From Terriglobia bacterium (GTDB taxonomy: Bacteria > Acidobacteriota > Terriglobia > Terriglobales > Acidobacteriaceae), in NCBI GenBank assembly GCA_020073565.1, contig JAIQEY010000001.1, positions 124,001-188,000 of the forward strand: 64,000 nucleotides of DNA, written 5' to 3'. Numbering within the stretch: position 1 is the first letter of the stretch; each line of letters starts with the position of its first letter. The position numbers and the translations under genes were made by a program. The notes under the pieces were generated by a model. The model saw only the letters and a program-made list of their open reading frames with translations. It was not told the origin of the DNA and did no database searches. Below are positions 17,434-26,404 of this stretch, piece by piece.

Positions 17434-17700
17434 CTAGGCAACCCTGCCCACTGGTGCTTGCGCCGCATTGCCGCCGACCGCGGCGCTCGATGTGTTCGCA
17501 AGTGCAGCCGCATTGGAATCCGATGAGCCATTGTCCAACAAGCCCTTGGTCCGTACACCATTTTCCTCCAGCAACTCGCGATCCGGTTCACCGCGCAGAG
17601 GCCCCGGGAGCGGACTGGGCATGCGGCACATGGTTCCGTCTCCGATCCGAATGACGCCGGCGGTCTCGCGTAAGGGAACGTATTGTCGACAAGCTGCCAT
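17434..17700 (-). CDS. Unrecognised 88-residue protein between clpV and vgrG
   Basis: The frame begins three bases after the clpV stop and ends 15 bases before vgrG, so it fills the gap exactly. The first half (MAACRQYVPLRETAGVIRIG, then MCRMPSPLPGPLRGEPDREL) looks structured and has two cysteines. The second half is Ser/Ala/Asn-rich and probably disordered (SSDSNAAALANTSSAAVGG). No known domain recognised. It may be a small VgrG/Hcp-linked cargo or chaperone; a fortuitous frame is possible but the tight spacing argues for a gene. Confidence 0.6.
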   Translation of the reverse strand: MAACRQYVPLRETAGVIRIGDGTMCRMPSPLPGPLRGEPDRELLEENGVRTKGLLDNGSSDSNAAALANTSSAAVGGNAAQAPVGRVA

Positions 17701-17703
17701 ATC

Positions 17704-20433
17704 TTATGCGATGTCGTACTGGAATCCCTTCCCTGCATCGGCCGTCACGTGAACCCGACTCAATGCAGTTCCCGACATCATGCGCGACAGCATCTCGGTG
17801 GAAACTTCGGGCAACAGCGTACCGGTCAGGATGTGGTCGACGTTTCGTGCGCCGCTCTCCACTTCTGTGCAACGCCCCACGATCGCCGACACTAGTTCCT
17901 CCGAGTACGTGAACGGAACGCGATGGCTTTCCTGCATCCGCTCTCCGATTTGCTTCAACTTCAGCCGCGTAATGCTCCGCAACGATTCATCGCCGATCGG
18001 ATAGTACGGGATCACGATCAAACGGCCTAGAAACGCAGGTTTGAAGACCTGACGAAGTTCTGGTCCCAGAGCCTCGACCAGAGCTGCCGGCTCCGGACGC
18101 GTGTCGGGATCGGCGCACAACTTCATGATCCGGTCCGAGCCTGTGTTCGACGTCATCAGGATTACCGTGTTCTTGAAATCGACTTCACGGCCTTCGGCAT
18201 CCTCCATGAAGCCCTTGTCAAACACCTGGTAGAACAGCTCCCGCACGTCGATATGCGCTTTCTCCATCTCATCGAGAAGCAGCACACAATACGGTTTGCG
18301 CCGAATCGCTTCGGTAAGTACGCCACCTTCGCCGTAGCCAACATATCCGGGAGGCGACCCCTTCAGCCCGGAAATGGTATGCGCCTCCTGGTACTCCGAC
18401 ATGTTGATCGTTACCAGATTGCGTTCCCCGCCGTAGAGCGTGTCAGCCAGAGCCAGCGCAGTTTCGGTCTTGCCGACGCCACTCGGTCCCACCAAAAGGA
18501 AAACTCCAATCGGCCGCCTTGGATCGTCGAGACTAGCCCGCGCGGTTTGAATGCGTTGGGCAATGGCCTGAAGCGCGTGATCCTGGCCAATCACGCGTTG
18601 CGCGAGCAGATCTTTCAACTTCAGCACGGTCTGGATCTCGTCCTTCAGCATCTTGCCTACAGGAATGCCGGTCCAGCCGGCGATGACCTCCGCGATCGTG
18701 CCGCCATCTACGTAAGGACGGACCAGCGGATTTTCGCCCTGCAGGGTGGCGAGTTCCGTAGCGAGGTTGGAGAGCTCAATGCGCATGCCCGCAAGGTCCG
18801 CAGCACTCGCTTCCTCGGCAGTTCGAGGCACGACCAGCACCGGACCTGTCCCCGTCATTGCGGTCATCGCAGGAACAATCTGTGCCTTCGGAACCACAAT
18901 TTCCTCAATCCGGCGGCGTAGCTCAATTGTCTTCTGGATGACCGCACGTTCCTGGGTCAGTTGCGCTTGCAGTTCCGTCACCAGCGTCTGTGCGCTTTCC
19001 TTTTCTGCCAGCAGTTTGGCGAGCCGCTCAGCGTGGTCGATGCCGGTGGCGCTCTCGCGCTCCAGGATCCCTAACTCGATTTCCACCATTTCAATGCGCC
19101 GCTGAGCGTCCTCAAGCGCCGCCGGGGTGGCGTTTTGCGCGAGCGAGACCCGGGCGCAGGCCGTATCCAGCACGCTCACCGCTTTGTCAGGTAGCTGGCG
19201 GCCGGAAATGTAGCGTTGTGACAGGCGGACCGCAGTCGTCACGGCCTCATCCAGAACCGTGACGCGGTGATGTTTTTCCAGCGTCGACTTGACGCCCCGC
19301 AACATTCCGTCGCACTGCTCCTCGGTCGGCTCCTCCACCTTGATGACCTGGAACCGCCGCGCCAAGGCAGCGTCCTTCTCGAAGTATTTCTTGTATTCAG
19401 ACCAGGTGGTAGCGGCGATGGTCCGCAGTTCGCCGCGGGCCAGGGCGGGTTTCAGCAAGTTGGCCGCGTCGTTTTGGCCTGCTTGCCCGCCGGCGCCAAT
19501 CATGGTGTGCGCTTCGTCGATAAAGAGAATGACAGGCGTCGCCGAAGCTTTGACCTCTGCGATCACGTTCTTCAGGCGATTCTCAAACTCACCCTTGATG
19601 CCCGCTCCCGCCTGAAGAAGCCCGAGGTCGAGTGTCCTCACCTGGACACCCTGTAAGGATGGAGGCACATCGCCGGAAGCGACGCGGCGCGCGAAACCCT
19701 CCACGACCGCCGTCTTGCCGACTCCAGCTTCGCCGGTCAGAATCGGATTATTCTGCCGCCTTCGAGTCAGGATGTCGATAATCTGGCGAACCTCGAAATC
19801 ACGTCCGATGACGGGATCAATCTTGCCGGCCTTGGCCGACTCCGTCAGATTGATCGTGAACTGATCGAGGCTGGACTGGGCTGACGGCGGAGGGCCGCTC
19901 GGCGCCTCCTGCCCTTCCCCAGCCGCGCCTTGTTCCTTCTTAATGAACCCGGCCATGTCTTCTACCGTGTTCTCACAAATGGAAAGCAGGCCGCTGCGCA
20001 GCGCCTCGACAGAGATCCTTTTCAATTCGGGGCAGCTGTTGGTGGCGAACTGCGAAAGGGTGTCGCTGGTCAGAAGCGTCGCCAGGATGAATGCAGAACG
20101 GATCTGCGACGCACTATATTCGACCGATCCCAAGCTCCACGCTTCGGAGAGTAAGCGGATGATACGTGGAGAGATCGCCGGGTTTCGGGAATTTCCCGAG
20201 CGCATGCGGTCCAAGGCACGCGTCAGATCGCGGGACACCCGCGATGAGTCGATCTCGAAATGGCGATAGATGGCCGCGACGTCCGCGTCGGACATTTCGG
20301 TGAGCTTAAGCAAGTAGTGCTCAATGTCCACTTCGTAGTGAGTGCGGGCAAAGCACAGCTTCGCAGCCTCTTCCAGTCCTGCCCGGCAAGTGGCATTCAA
20401 CTTGGCAACCAGTCCTTCTCTGCTCAGCGCCAT
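17704..20433 (-). CDS. clpV: T6SS sheath-disassembly ATPase ClpV (TssH)
   Basis: 909-residue Clp/Hsp100 AAA+ hexamer that unfolds contracted TssB/C sheaths. A Clp-N domain occupies about 1-160. The first ATPase domain has Walker A GEAGVGKT at 234-241 and Walker B VILFIDEAHTM. A coiled-coil middle domain (around 440-540) includes a run of Glu/Arg/Gln residues. The second ATPase has GPSGVGKTETALALA, the CVLLLDEMEKAH Walker B, and the DPRRPIGVFL lead. The family-typical switch to TssH rather than ClpB is supported by its place between tssG and vgrG. It begins one base after the tssG stop. Confidence 0.96.
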   Translation of the reverse strand: MALSREGLVAKLNATCRAGLEEAAKLCFARTHYEVDIEHYLLKLTEMSDADVAAIYRHFEIDSSRVSRDLTRALDRMRSGNSRNPAISPRIIRLLSEAWSLGSVEYSASQIRSAFILATLLTSDTLSQFATNSCPELKRISVEALRSGLLSICENTVEDMAGFIKKEQGAAGEGQEAPSGPPPSAQSSLDQFTINLTESAKAGKIDPVIGRDFEVRQIIDILTRRRQNNPILTGEAGVGKTAVVEGFARRVASGDVPPSLQGVQVRTLDLGLLQAGAGIKGEFENRLKNVIAEVKASATPVILFIDEAHTMIGAGGQAGQNDAANLLKPALARGELRTIAATTWSEYKKYFEKDAALARRFQVIKVEEPTEEQCDGMLRGVKSTLEKHHRVTVLDEAVTTAVRLSQRYISGRQLPDKAVSVLDTACARVSLAQNATPAALEDAQRRIEMVEIELGILERESATGIDHAERLAKLLAEKESAQTLVTELQAQLTQERAVIQKTIELRRRIEEIVVPKAQIVPAMTAMTGTGPVLVVPRTAEEASAADLAGMRIELSNLATELATLQGENPLVRPYVDGGTIAEVIAGWTGIPVGKMLKDEIQTVLKLKDLLAQRVIGQDHALQAIAQRIQTARASLDDPRRPIGVFLLVGPSGVGKTETALALADTLYGGERNLVTINMSEYQEAHTISGLKGSPPGYVGYGEGGVLTEAIRRKPYCVLLLDEMEKAHIDVRELFYQVFDKGFMEDAEGREVDFKNTVILMTSNTGSDRIMKLCADPDTRPEPAALVEALGPELRQVFKPAFLGRLIVIPYYPIGDESLRSITRLKLKQIGERMQESHRVPFTYSEELVSAIVGRCTEVESGARNVDHILTGTLLPEVSTEMLSRMMSGTALSRVHVTADAGKGFQYDIA

Positions 20434-20434
20434 T

Positions 20435-21493
20435 TCACGCCTCCAACCTTACTTGCTCTTCTTCCCGGAACATCGCGTCCGCGGCGGGAGCAGCAAACGG
20501 TTCGGTGCTCAGCCATGCCGACCAGCCCAACCGCGGACCACCTAAAGCTGTGCCGCCAGGACTGCATGCGGGAACCTCATCGCCCCGTAACGTCGGCTGC
20601 AACTCGAATTCCAGCGCACTTCCCAGGAACCATCGAGTAAGCGCGGCGCCCTCGGAGAAACAGTTCCCGTCTGGGAGAAAACTCTGGAATTGTTCAGCGG
20701 TGAGCGGTCCGAAGACGATCCGAACCAGCGCCTGTCGACTCCACACCGCATCGCCGGCGACCGCGCCGCCACCCAACTGGCTGTTGGCCTGGCCCGATCC
20801 CATGCAGCACAACTCGTCCTCCTCCAGAACGTGCCACTTGCCCAGAAACTGCTCGACATTCACCGGAACTCCGAAATAGTCGTGGAGCAGGGCGCGCAAC
20901 GCCTCGGCGGAATGCGGCCGTTGTGAGATCAGCCCCGCGTAATGCAGCAACCCCACATCCCCAACCGGCATGCGACCTCGTAGCCCGGCAGTCCCCATGC
21001 CAATCAGGTCGAACAGATACGACGTGAACTCGTCTTGCTCCAGCTTCTTATGCCGCGTCTGCTCGTAGCCAACCACAAAGTGATGCTTCTTCCATGCCTG
21101 GAAAAAGAGCGCGATCAAACGGTGATTAAAGATATCCAGAAACTCGGCAAAGGACCTGTCGCCGAAGCACTCCCGGTCGACCGCGATCTCCGTATAGGCG
21201 GCCGGCAGCGCACCCTCAGGACCAGTCATCCCCAAGAATGTCACGGTCATGTCGGGCGGGCCGCCATTCTCTTGCTTGATGCTCGCAATCGCGCTTGCCG
21301 GAAACGCCAGAGAATTGTGAGCGCGGAAACGCACGACGTCTGGTGCCGGACCGGACGCCGCTTCCGGGTGGCGCTCACCGTGCAGGAGCGTGAGCAGACG
21401 CACGGCCTGGAAGAAATCGAATTCACACGCTGAGGCGAACAAGGACTCGTCTAGACGACGATCTGTTCCCCAGTCCGAGGTGGCCATGCCCAA
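20435..21493 (-). CDS. tssG: T6SS baseplate protein TssG
   Basis: 352 residues, average for TssG, which forms a TssF2-TssG baseplate wedge. The start region contains CEFDFFQAVRLLTLLHGERH, the family signature, followed by VRFRAHNSLAFPASAIASI and TVTFLGMTGPEGALPA, also characteristic. The C-terminal part includes SQRPHSAEALRALLHDYFGV and a beta-rich end. The gene overlaps the tssF end by 43 bases; ATG at 21487 is a possible later start. Translational coupling with tssF is expected since the products form a fixed-ratio complex. Confidence 0.94.
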   Translation of the reverse strand: MGMATSDWGTDRRLDESLFASACEFDFFQAVRLLTLLHGERHPEAASGPAPDVVRFRAHNSLAFPASAIASIKQENGGPPDMTVTFLGMTGPEGALPAAYTEIAVDRECFGDRSFAEFLDIFNHRLIALFFQAWKKHHFVVGYEQTRHKKLEQDEFTSYLFDLIGMGTAGLRGRMPVGDVGLLHYAGLISQRPHSAEALRALLHDYFGVPVNVEQFLGKWHVLEEDELCCMGSGQANSQLGGGAVAGDAVWSRQALVRIVFGPLTAEQFQSFLPDGNCFSEGAALTRWFLGSALEFELQPTLRGDEVPACSPGGTALGGPRLGWSAWLSTEPFAAPAADAMFREEEQVRLEA

Positions 21494-23289
21494 ACGACTC
21501 CTTTCCGCTGCCGCGTGGTAACGCGCAGCTGTGTAAACGAATTGACGGCGCTGTACAGCCCAAAGAAGCGCTCCAGAATGCTGGCCAGCAGGAAAGCGCC
21601 ATTGCCGGCAAATTGCTCCTCATCCAGTTCCGTGTCGATGGCAATGCCCTGGCAAAATACGAAGCCATGTTCCGAATCAATGCGTGCCATTTTCCGACTG
21701 CTGCGCACCGATGTCAGACCGGAGATCTGCCGGGCAACCGACGGATTCCCTGCCGTCTCATACAACCGGAGCATTTCCCGAAGCGCATCCACACCGCCTT
21801 CCACCAGGGACAGGTGATTCAGCGAAAGGTGCGAAATCAGGCGCCATTGCAGACCCTTGCGCAGCGGCGGACGGACCGCCTTGGTCGGCCCGCGCACGAT
21901 TCTTGTTCTTACGATTGCACTGGTCTCCAGATAAAGTTCGCCCCAGCTTCCGTTCAGGGCCAAGCGCTCCGGCAGGTTGCGATTCGTGCACGTGACGTAG
22001 GTGGTGATCGATTCAGCCGCCGGGAGGCTGAGCTTGAAGTTCTGATCGACCAAGGACAGATACACATCGGTGCCCGCGTCTCCGTTCCGCTCCGAGGGCC
22101 GGCGCGTCGCGTACCAGAACGCTCCCTGCTTGGCGTCCTCTTCCCCATGGCGGAACGAGTAGAAAGGCCGGTACTCCTTGGGCTCTTCTGCGTACGGTGC
22201 AACCGAAGTCACGCGGTTGACGGAATACACTTCCATGGCCATGGGCGCATGCACGTCCGGAATGATCGGATATTCAGTCCTGGTGTGAGACACCCGAATG
22301 GGCTCCGCACAATGATCGAACAAGTTCACCACCGGCGTGCACCCAAGCTGAAAGGTTTCACTTCCAACGGCAGATTCGAGCAGAACAGCGCGTTCGCTCC
22401 GCTGAAATTCCTCCAGTAGGATCACGATCTCCAGCCGATCGGTGAGCTGCGCGCCACCCAGCTGATCGAACTGCGTCAGATCAAAGAAAAGAAACTTCTG
22501 TGGAAAACAAAAGTACTCCTGAAGCAGGCGATACCCATGGAAACTCGTATCGGAGTATGGCAGGATGGCTTCCTCGCGTCCGAACCCGACCTCCAGAATC
22601 GAGTCTGGGCCAAGCGTGGTGGTGTGCCCCTTTCCGTTCTTTTCGGCGTAACGAAGCAGGATCTGGCTGACGTGATTGAACAGTAACTCGTAGATCCAAT
22701 GAGCAGCCTGGGAATCTCCACCAATGTGAAAACGCAGATCGCGAAGCTGAAGTGCCGAGAGCTTGGCCGGCCCCTGGGTTTGCAGCTCGATGCGGATCGC
22801 ATACTGTGCTTGGGCGCTACTGACACCCCCACGCACGTTCGCCGCGCGAGTAAAACTGGCCGACACCACTCGGATGGGCCAGAGTCGCACTGGATAGGCT
22901 GTCCGGAAACGACACTGTACTCCGCCCACGTGCTCCGTGTAGGCGAGGGCGCCGCGTGGAACCACGTAGCCGCTGGACGACTTGCTCTGTTCCGGGTCCA
23001 CTTCGAATTGTGCGATCGCCATCGCGGGTACTTGCCGCAGAAAGTGCGGATACAGAACATCGAGTAACGCCTGGGTGATCTCCGGAAACTCGTCGTCGAT
23101 TTTTCGCTGGATGCGTCCCGAAATCAGCGCGCAGGCCTCGATCATCCTTTCCACGTGGGGATCCTCGCAGCCGTTGTGTGTCAACTTGAGCGCAGCCGCG
23201 CGCTCCGGATATCGTTCGGCAAACTCCGACGCCATCTTTCGGATGAACAGCAATTCGCGCTCGTAGTATGGAAGCAGTTCGCTGCTCAT
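21451..23289 (-). CDS. tssF: T6SS baseplate protein TssF
   Basis: 612 residues. The opening LLPYYERELLFIRKMASEFA and DPHVERMIEACALISGRIQR, then LLDVLYPHFLRQVPAM, are the classic TssF N-terminus. The rest is beta-rich, as expected for the gp6-like wedge component. The C-terminal end includes EQFAGNGAFLLASILERFFG and SFTQL, matching the baseplate-ring region. It follows tssE by five bases and overlaps tssG, so tssE-F-G form a baseplate unit. Confidence 0.96.
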   Translation of the reverse strand: MSSELLPYYERELLFIRKMASEFAERYPERAAALKLTHNGCEDPHVERMIEACALISGRIQRKIDDEFPEITQALLDVLYPHFLRQVPAMAIAQFEVDPEQSKSSSGYVVPRGALAYTEHVGGVQCRFRTAYPVRLWPIRVVSASFTRAANVRGGVSSAQAQYAIRIELQTQGPAKLSALQLRDLRFHIGGDSQAAHWIYELLFNHVSQILLRYAEKNGKGHTTTLGPDSILEVGFGREEAILPYSDTSFHGYRLLQEYFCFPQKFLFFDLTQFDQLGGAQLTDRLEIVILLEEFQRSERAVLLESAVGSETFQLGCTPVVNLFDHCAEPIRVSHTRTEYPIIPDVHAPMAMEVYSVNRVTSVAPYAEEPKEYRPFYSFRHGEEDAKQGAFWYATRRPSERNGDAGTDVYLSLVDQNFKLSLPAAESITTYVTCTNRNLPERLALNGSWGELYLETSAIVRTRIVRGPTKAVRPPLRKGLQWRLISHLSLNHLSLVEGGVDALREMLRLYETAGNPSVARQISGLTSVRSSRKMARIDSEHGFVFCQGIAIDTELDEEQFAGNGAFLLASILERFFGLYSAVNSFTQLRVTTRQRKGVVWAWPPRTGEQIVV

Positions 23290-23294
23290 GGTCT

Positions 23295-23765
23295 TTATCT
23301 CTGCAGGATCGCCAGTTCTCCGCTGTCCCTCTTCAGGCCCAGATCGAACGCAATCCGCTCGGAAGCAAACTCAGCCTTGGCCTCTACCCGGAATCGCAAC
23401 ATAGGGGTCACATTTTCCCGGTCGATCACTCGCACGGCAACGTTGCGCAACCGTGGCTCGAAGTTGCGGATGGCTTCCTCAATCCAGCGACACAGCTTGG
23501 CCTGTTCCGGGCCAGTCCGCAGGCTCCCGCATTTGGTCAGATCGGGCACACCAAAATTCACAATCGAAGTAGCCGTCTGCTCAAACTCGGGAGGCACCAG
23601 AAACTCCTCGCGCCGCGTGTTCAGCAGCATCTCCAGGTCGCGCGCGATGGACGCCTCGACCGCGCCACTGTGGCGACGGGAGCCCAGTTCACCGCGGTTC
23701 TCCTCCTGCGGCGCGAGCCGGTCCAGAATCGTCGGGACCAGATCGGTTGTTTCTTCGATCGCCAT
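23295..23765 (-). CDS. tssE: T6SS baseplate protein TssE (gp25-like)
   Basis: 156 residues with a GPW/gp25 domain. SIARDLEMLLNTRREEFLVP carries the family core (DLExLLNTRR), where the conserved E of the EPR-like motif in the lysozyme-related fold is matched. The C-terminal segment, RNVAVRVIDRENVTPMLRF, is standard. TssE caps the sheath at the baseplate and starts TssB/C polymerisation. The ATG overlaps the tssA stop by one base (TAATG). A longer open frame exists upstream but is only antisense-free readthrough into tssA, so the short start is preferred. Confidence 0.95.
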   Translation of the reverse strand: MAIEETTDLVPTILDRLAPQEENRGELGSRRHSGAVEASIARDLEMLLNTRREEFLVPPEFEQTATSIVNFGVPDLTKCGSLRTGPEQAKLCRWIEEAIRNFEPRLRNVAVRVIDRENVTPMLRFRVEAKAEFASERIAFDLGLKRDSGELAILQR

Positions 23766-24979
23766 TACGAACCCTGCTCCGTTGGTTCTCCGACCGCGAG
23801 CGCTTGCCACGGATCCAGCCGGCTCAGCTTGAGGAAGAATTCCATCGCCTTGTCGGAATTCGCGGTACCGGCGTTTTTGTCGCGGTAGCAGCGCACCAGC
23901 CTTACCCAGACCGCGCCAATCATGTCCGAGGTCTCCCACGTGGTCAGATTGTGCTTCTCCACCAACTCGTTGAGCTCTTCCAGAATCGACCTCGCCAGTT
24001 TCAGGCGGTTTGTCTGCATGCAAATATCCACCAGGAGCAACTTCCGCTGGAACCGCACCCGCCCGTTCGCTTCGGCTGCAGCCAGCGCTGTCATGGTCGA
24101 GAGCGCGGCATCCACTTCTCCCGACCGCGCCATGCGTTCGGCATCTGCCCACGCGTCCCCCAGCAAGCCCTCTGCGACTCCGCCCCCGCTGAATCCAAAT
24201 GACCCCACGGTCACCACACCCCCGGCACCGCCCCCGTTGGACGCAGGCTGCTTCTTGCGGAGAATGCTGCCGACCGCGACCTGGCAGTCCTCCAACGCAT
24301 GCTTCGACTCGACAAAAGAGAGCGCATTGGGGCCGAACTGGGTGTTGACTACCTTCTCGAACTCATCAAGCTCCGCTCGGGTTTCTTCCAGTTCCTTGCT
24401 CAACGACTCGTATTGTTCCCTGGTTCCGACGGCTACTGCGGAATCAAATTCCTGAACCGTGATCATGCCGTTGGGCCGCAAAGCTTCGTTGCGGTAGTTC
24501 ATGGAGTAGTTCACGGCCGGCACCGGCCGCATTGTAATGGGAACCTCTTGAATCACTTCGGCGAGTTTTTCATTCAACCATTCCAATTTCCCGTACCGGG
24601 CTTCAAGATTGCCGTCTTCAGGTAGGGGATAAAGGCCCTTGTCGGCAAATTCGGTAAGCAGCCCTTTAAGCGTCCAGATCCCGTCGCGAATTCCCGCAAA
24701 TCCGTGGAGACGGGCACAGGCTTCGGTGAGGAACACCCCGAGTTCGAGGTCCTTCGACTTCGTACACAGCGCCCTCTCGACCACATCCTTGTAGTTGGAC
24801 CAATCGGTCTTGACCGGGTTGGCGGGTTGCCAGTCCCGCTTGTCAGCGGTATCGGTGAGGTTGGGTCGCGCCTTTCTGATTTCCACCCAGTCCTTGAGCG
24901 CCCGGAGGTCATCTCCCGCAGGTTTCTGCTGGGAAATCGGGGCCAGGACACGCTCGTCCACTACTCGAGTCAACGTCAT
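23765..24979 (-). CDS. tssA: T6SS assembly protein TssA
   Basis: 404 residues. The N-terminal ImpA_N domain includes LAPISQQKPAGDDLRALKDW, and further on WSNYKDVVERALCTKSKDLE and EACARLHGFAGIRDGIWTLK, all typical for TssA. The middle linker is Gly/Val-rich (NGGGAGGVVTVGSFGFSGGG). The helical end contains MTALAAAEANGRVRFQRKLL and LEELNELVEKHNLTTW, as in short-type TssA C-terminal ring domains. It caps and coordinates tail-tube/sheath growth. Start overlaps tagJ's stop as ATGA, so the two are translationally coupled. Confidence 0.94.
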   Translation of the reverse strand: MTLTRVVDERVLAPISQQKPAGDDLRALKDWVEIRKARPNLTDTADKRDWQPANPVKTDWSNYKDVVERALCTKSKDLELGVFLTEACARLHGFAGIRDGIWTLKGLLTEFADKGLYPLPEDGNLEARYGKLEWLNEKLAEVIQEVPITMRPVPAVNYSMNYRNEALRPNGMITVQEFDSAVAVGTREQYESLSKELEETRAELDEFEKVVNTQFGPNALSFVESKHALEDCQVAVGSILRKKQPASNGGGAGGVVTVGSFGFSGGGVAEGLLGDAWADAERMARSGEVDAALSTMTALAAAEANGRVRFQRKLLLVDICMQTNRLKLARSILEELNELVEKHNLTTWETSDMIGAVWVRLVRCYRDKNAGTANSDKAMEFFLKLSRLDPWQALAVGEPTEQGS

Positions 24980-25758
24980 AACTCGACCTCAAGCGCGCGG
25001 ATCTCCAGGATCGGGCAATCCGTGTCACCGCTGGTGATGACCTTCTGCCCATATGCAATGGTGAATTCGGTCCGGTCCGCCGACCAGATCGTACGTCGAC
25101 CCAGCTTCACGTCATCTTCCTGTAAGTGGGAATCGACATAGAGGGAATACACCAACACTTCGCCGCGATCTCCCGAGTGGAGCGTCATAGAAGCCGGTGC
25201 CCAGACCAAATCTCGCAGGTATCGGGGTTCGGGGACCGAGAGCGACTGGATGGCCTCCCACGGAACCCACGAATAGTGGCCATCCATGATGACTTCCAGG
25301 AACGGTGCCAGCAGATCGTTGGAGTCACTCAATTCGTGGATCTCGGCTCCATTGAGCGTGCCGCGCAACGAACGTTCGTCTTCCGCCGCCTTCTCCAGCA
25401 AGTTGGCGGCGGCCGACAAGTTGCCCGCCGCGTAGTGTTCCACTGCCTCCAGATAGGCATTGGCATACGGAGGCGCGCCCACCACGTGCGGCCGGGGTCC
25501 TCTGTGAAAGAACCGGCGGCGTTCCTTTTCTGCCTGAATCGCGCCCAGATAGATATTGACGCCACTGCCCAACTCGCCGGTTGCACTCGCCAACACATCG
25601 AGCTGCTTGGCCGCTCGATCAAGGTCGCCGTTCAGACAAAGCAGTTCGAAGTAAAACGTGCGCGCAGCCGGATCCCCCGGCTTGGCCTTGACCTCAGCGG
25701 CTGCGCGCTCGATCGCACCTGTAAGCTGGCCGGCCTCCAGCAATTCGGTTCCGACCAT
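24976..25758 (-). CDS. tagJ: T6SS accessory protein TagJ (ImpE family)
   Basis: 260 residues. The start LLEAGQLTGAIERAAAEVKA, with PGDPAARTFYFELLCLNGDLDRA, is the TPR-like ImpE/TagJ N-terminus. The C-terminal SciE-like part ends DRTEFTIAYGQKVITSG. TagJ binds the TssB helix in sheath and is found in a subset of T6SS. AGGAG five bases upstream of ATG 25758 fixes the start. It sits 62 bases after hcp, coupled to tssA. TagJ is a marker of certain T6SS subtypes, consistent with a non-enterobacterial lineage. Confidence 0.92.
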   Translation of the reverse strand: MVGTELLEAGQLTGAIERAAAEVKAKPGDPAARTFYFELLCLNGDLDRAAKQLDVLASATGELGSGVNIYLGAIQAEKERRRFFHRGPRPHVVGAPPYANAYLEAVEHYAAGNLSAAANLLEKAAEDERSLRGTLNGAEIHELSDSNDLLAPFLEVIMDGHYSWVPWEAIQSLSVPEPRYLRDLVWAPASMTLHSGDRGEVLVYSLYVDSHLQEDDVKLGRRTIWSADRTEFTIAYGQKVITSGDTDCPILEIRALEVEL

Positions 25759-25820
25759 GTCAACTCCTCTCCCCACTTCACGAAGCGGGTGGTCGCCGCT
25801 TCGCCAGGCAAGGTCGCCGC

Positions 25821-26309
25821 TTATGCGGCAGTCTTGTTCTCCACCAGACTCCAGCCTCCGGTCGTGTTACCGCCTTGGCTTCCGTCGGCACGTTTTTGCT
25901 GGGTGTAAGTCCACTTGATGGTGCCGTAGTTCATGCTGACGGACTCGGAAGGAAAATCCCCGCCTCCAGCTGGGGCGACGTGTGAGATCACCACTTGCTC
26001 CATCTTGACCACCATGTACTTCACCCGTTTGTCACCCGAGGCACGCATCATCTCAATGGTGACGTCTTTGATGTGCTTGCCGGTTGAGCAAAGTTCATAG
26101 AGCTTCGGCGATGCCAGGTCGACATACTTGGTGATCGAGTAGTCCGAATGCTGGCACCGCGCCGTGGTTCCTCCACCAGCCGAAGTCGCCGTGGCTGAGG
26201 CAGGTTGAGAAATAGCATGATTAAAGGACAGCAACTCGATCCAGTCTTTGTGCTCTGAATCCGTGCTCTCCCCCTTGAGACCGTCAATCTGCATGTAGAT
26301 ATCAGGCAT
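25821..26309 (-). CDS. hcp: T6SS tube protein Hcp (TssD)
   Basis: 162 residues forming hexameric rings that stack into the inner tube and also chaperone small effectors. The start MPDIYMQIDGLKGESTDSEH is the Hcp1 signature; WIELLSFNHAISQPAS and HSDYSITKYVDLASPKLYEL follow in usual order. The C-terminal SVSMNYGTIKWTYTQQKRAD ends with the expected beta strand. AAGGAG seven bases upstream indicates strong translation, apt for an abundant tube protein. Single copy in this window. Confidence 0.97.
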   Translation of the reverse strand: MPDIYMQIDGLKGESTDSEHKDWIELLSFNHAISQPASATATSAGGGTTARCQHSDYSITKYVDLASPKLYELCSTGKHIKDVTIEMMRASGDKRVKYMVVKMEQVVISHVAPAGGGDFPSESVSMNYGTIKWTYTQQKRADGSQGGNTTGGWSLVENKTAA

Positions 26310-26404
26310 GTGTTACTCCTTTTGTTTTGATTTTGTTAGAGACACAATCCCCTCGCGGCTGACCCCTTGGAGCCGCCGTCGTCTTACATCGCTATGGTCT
26401 TCGG

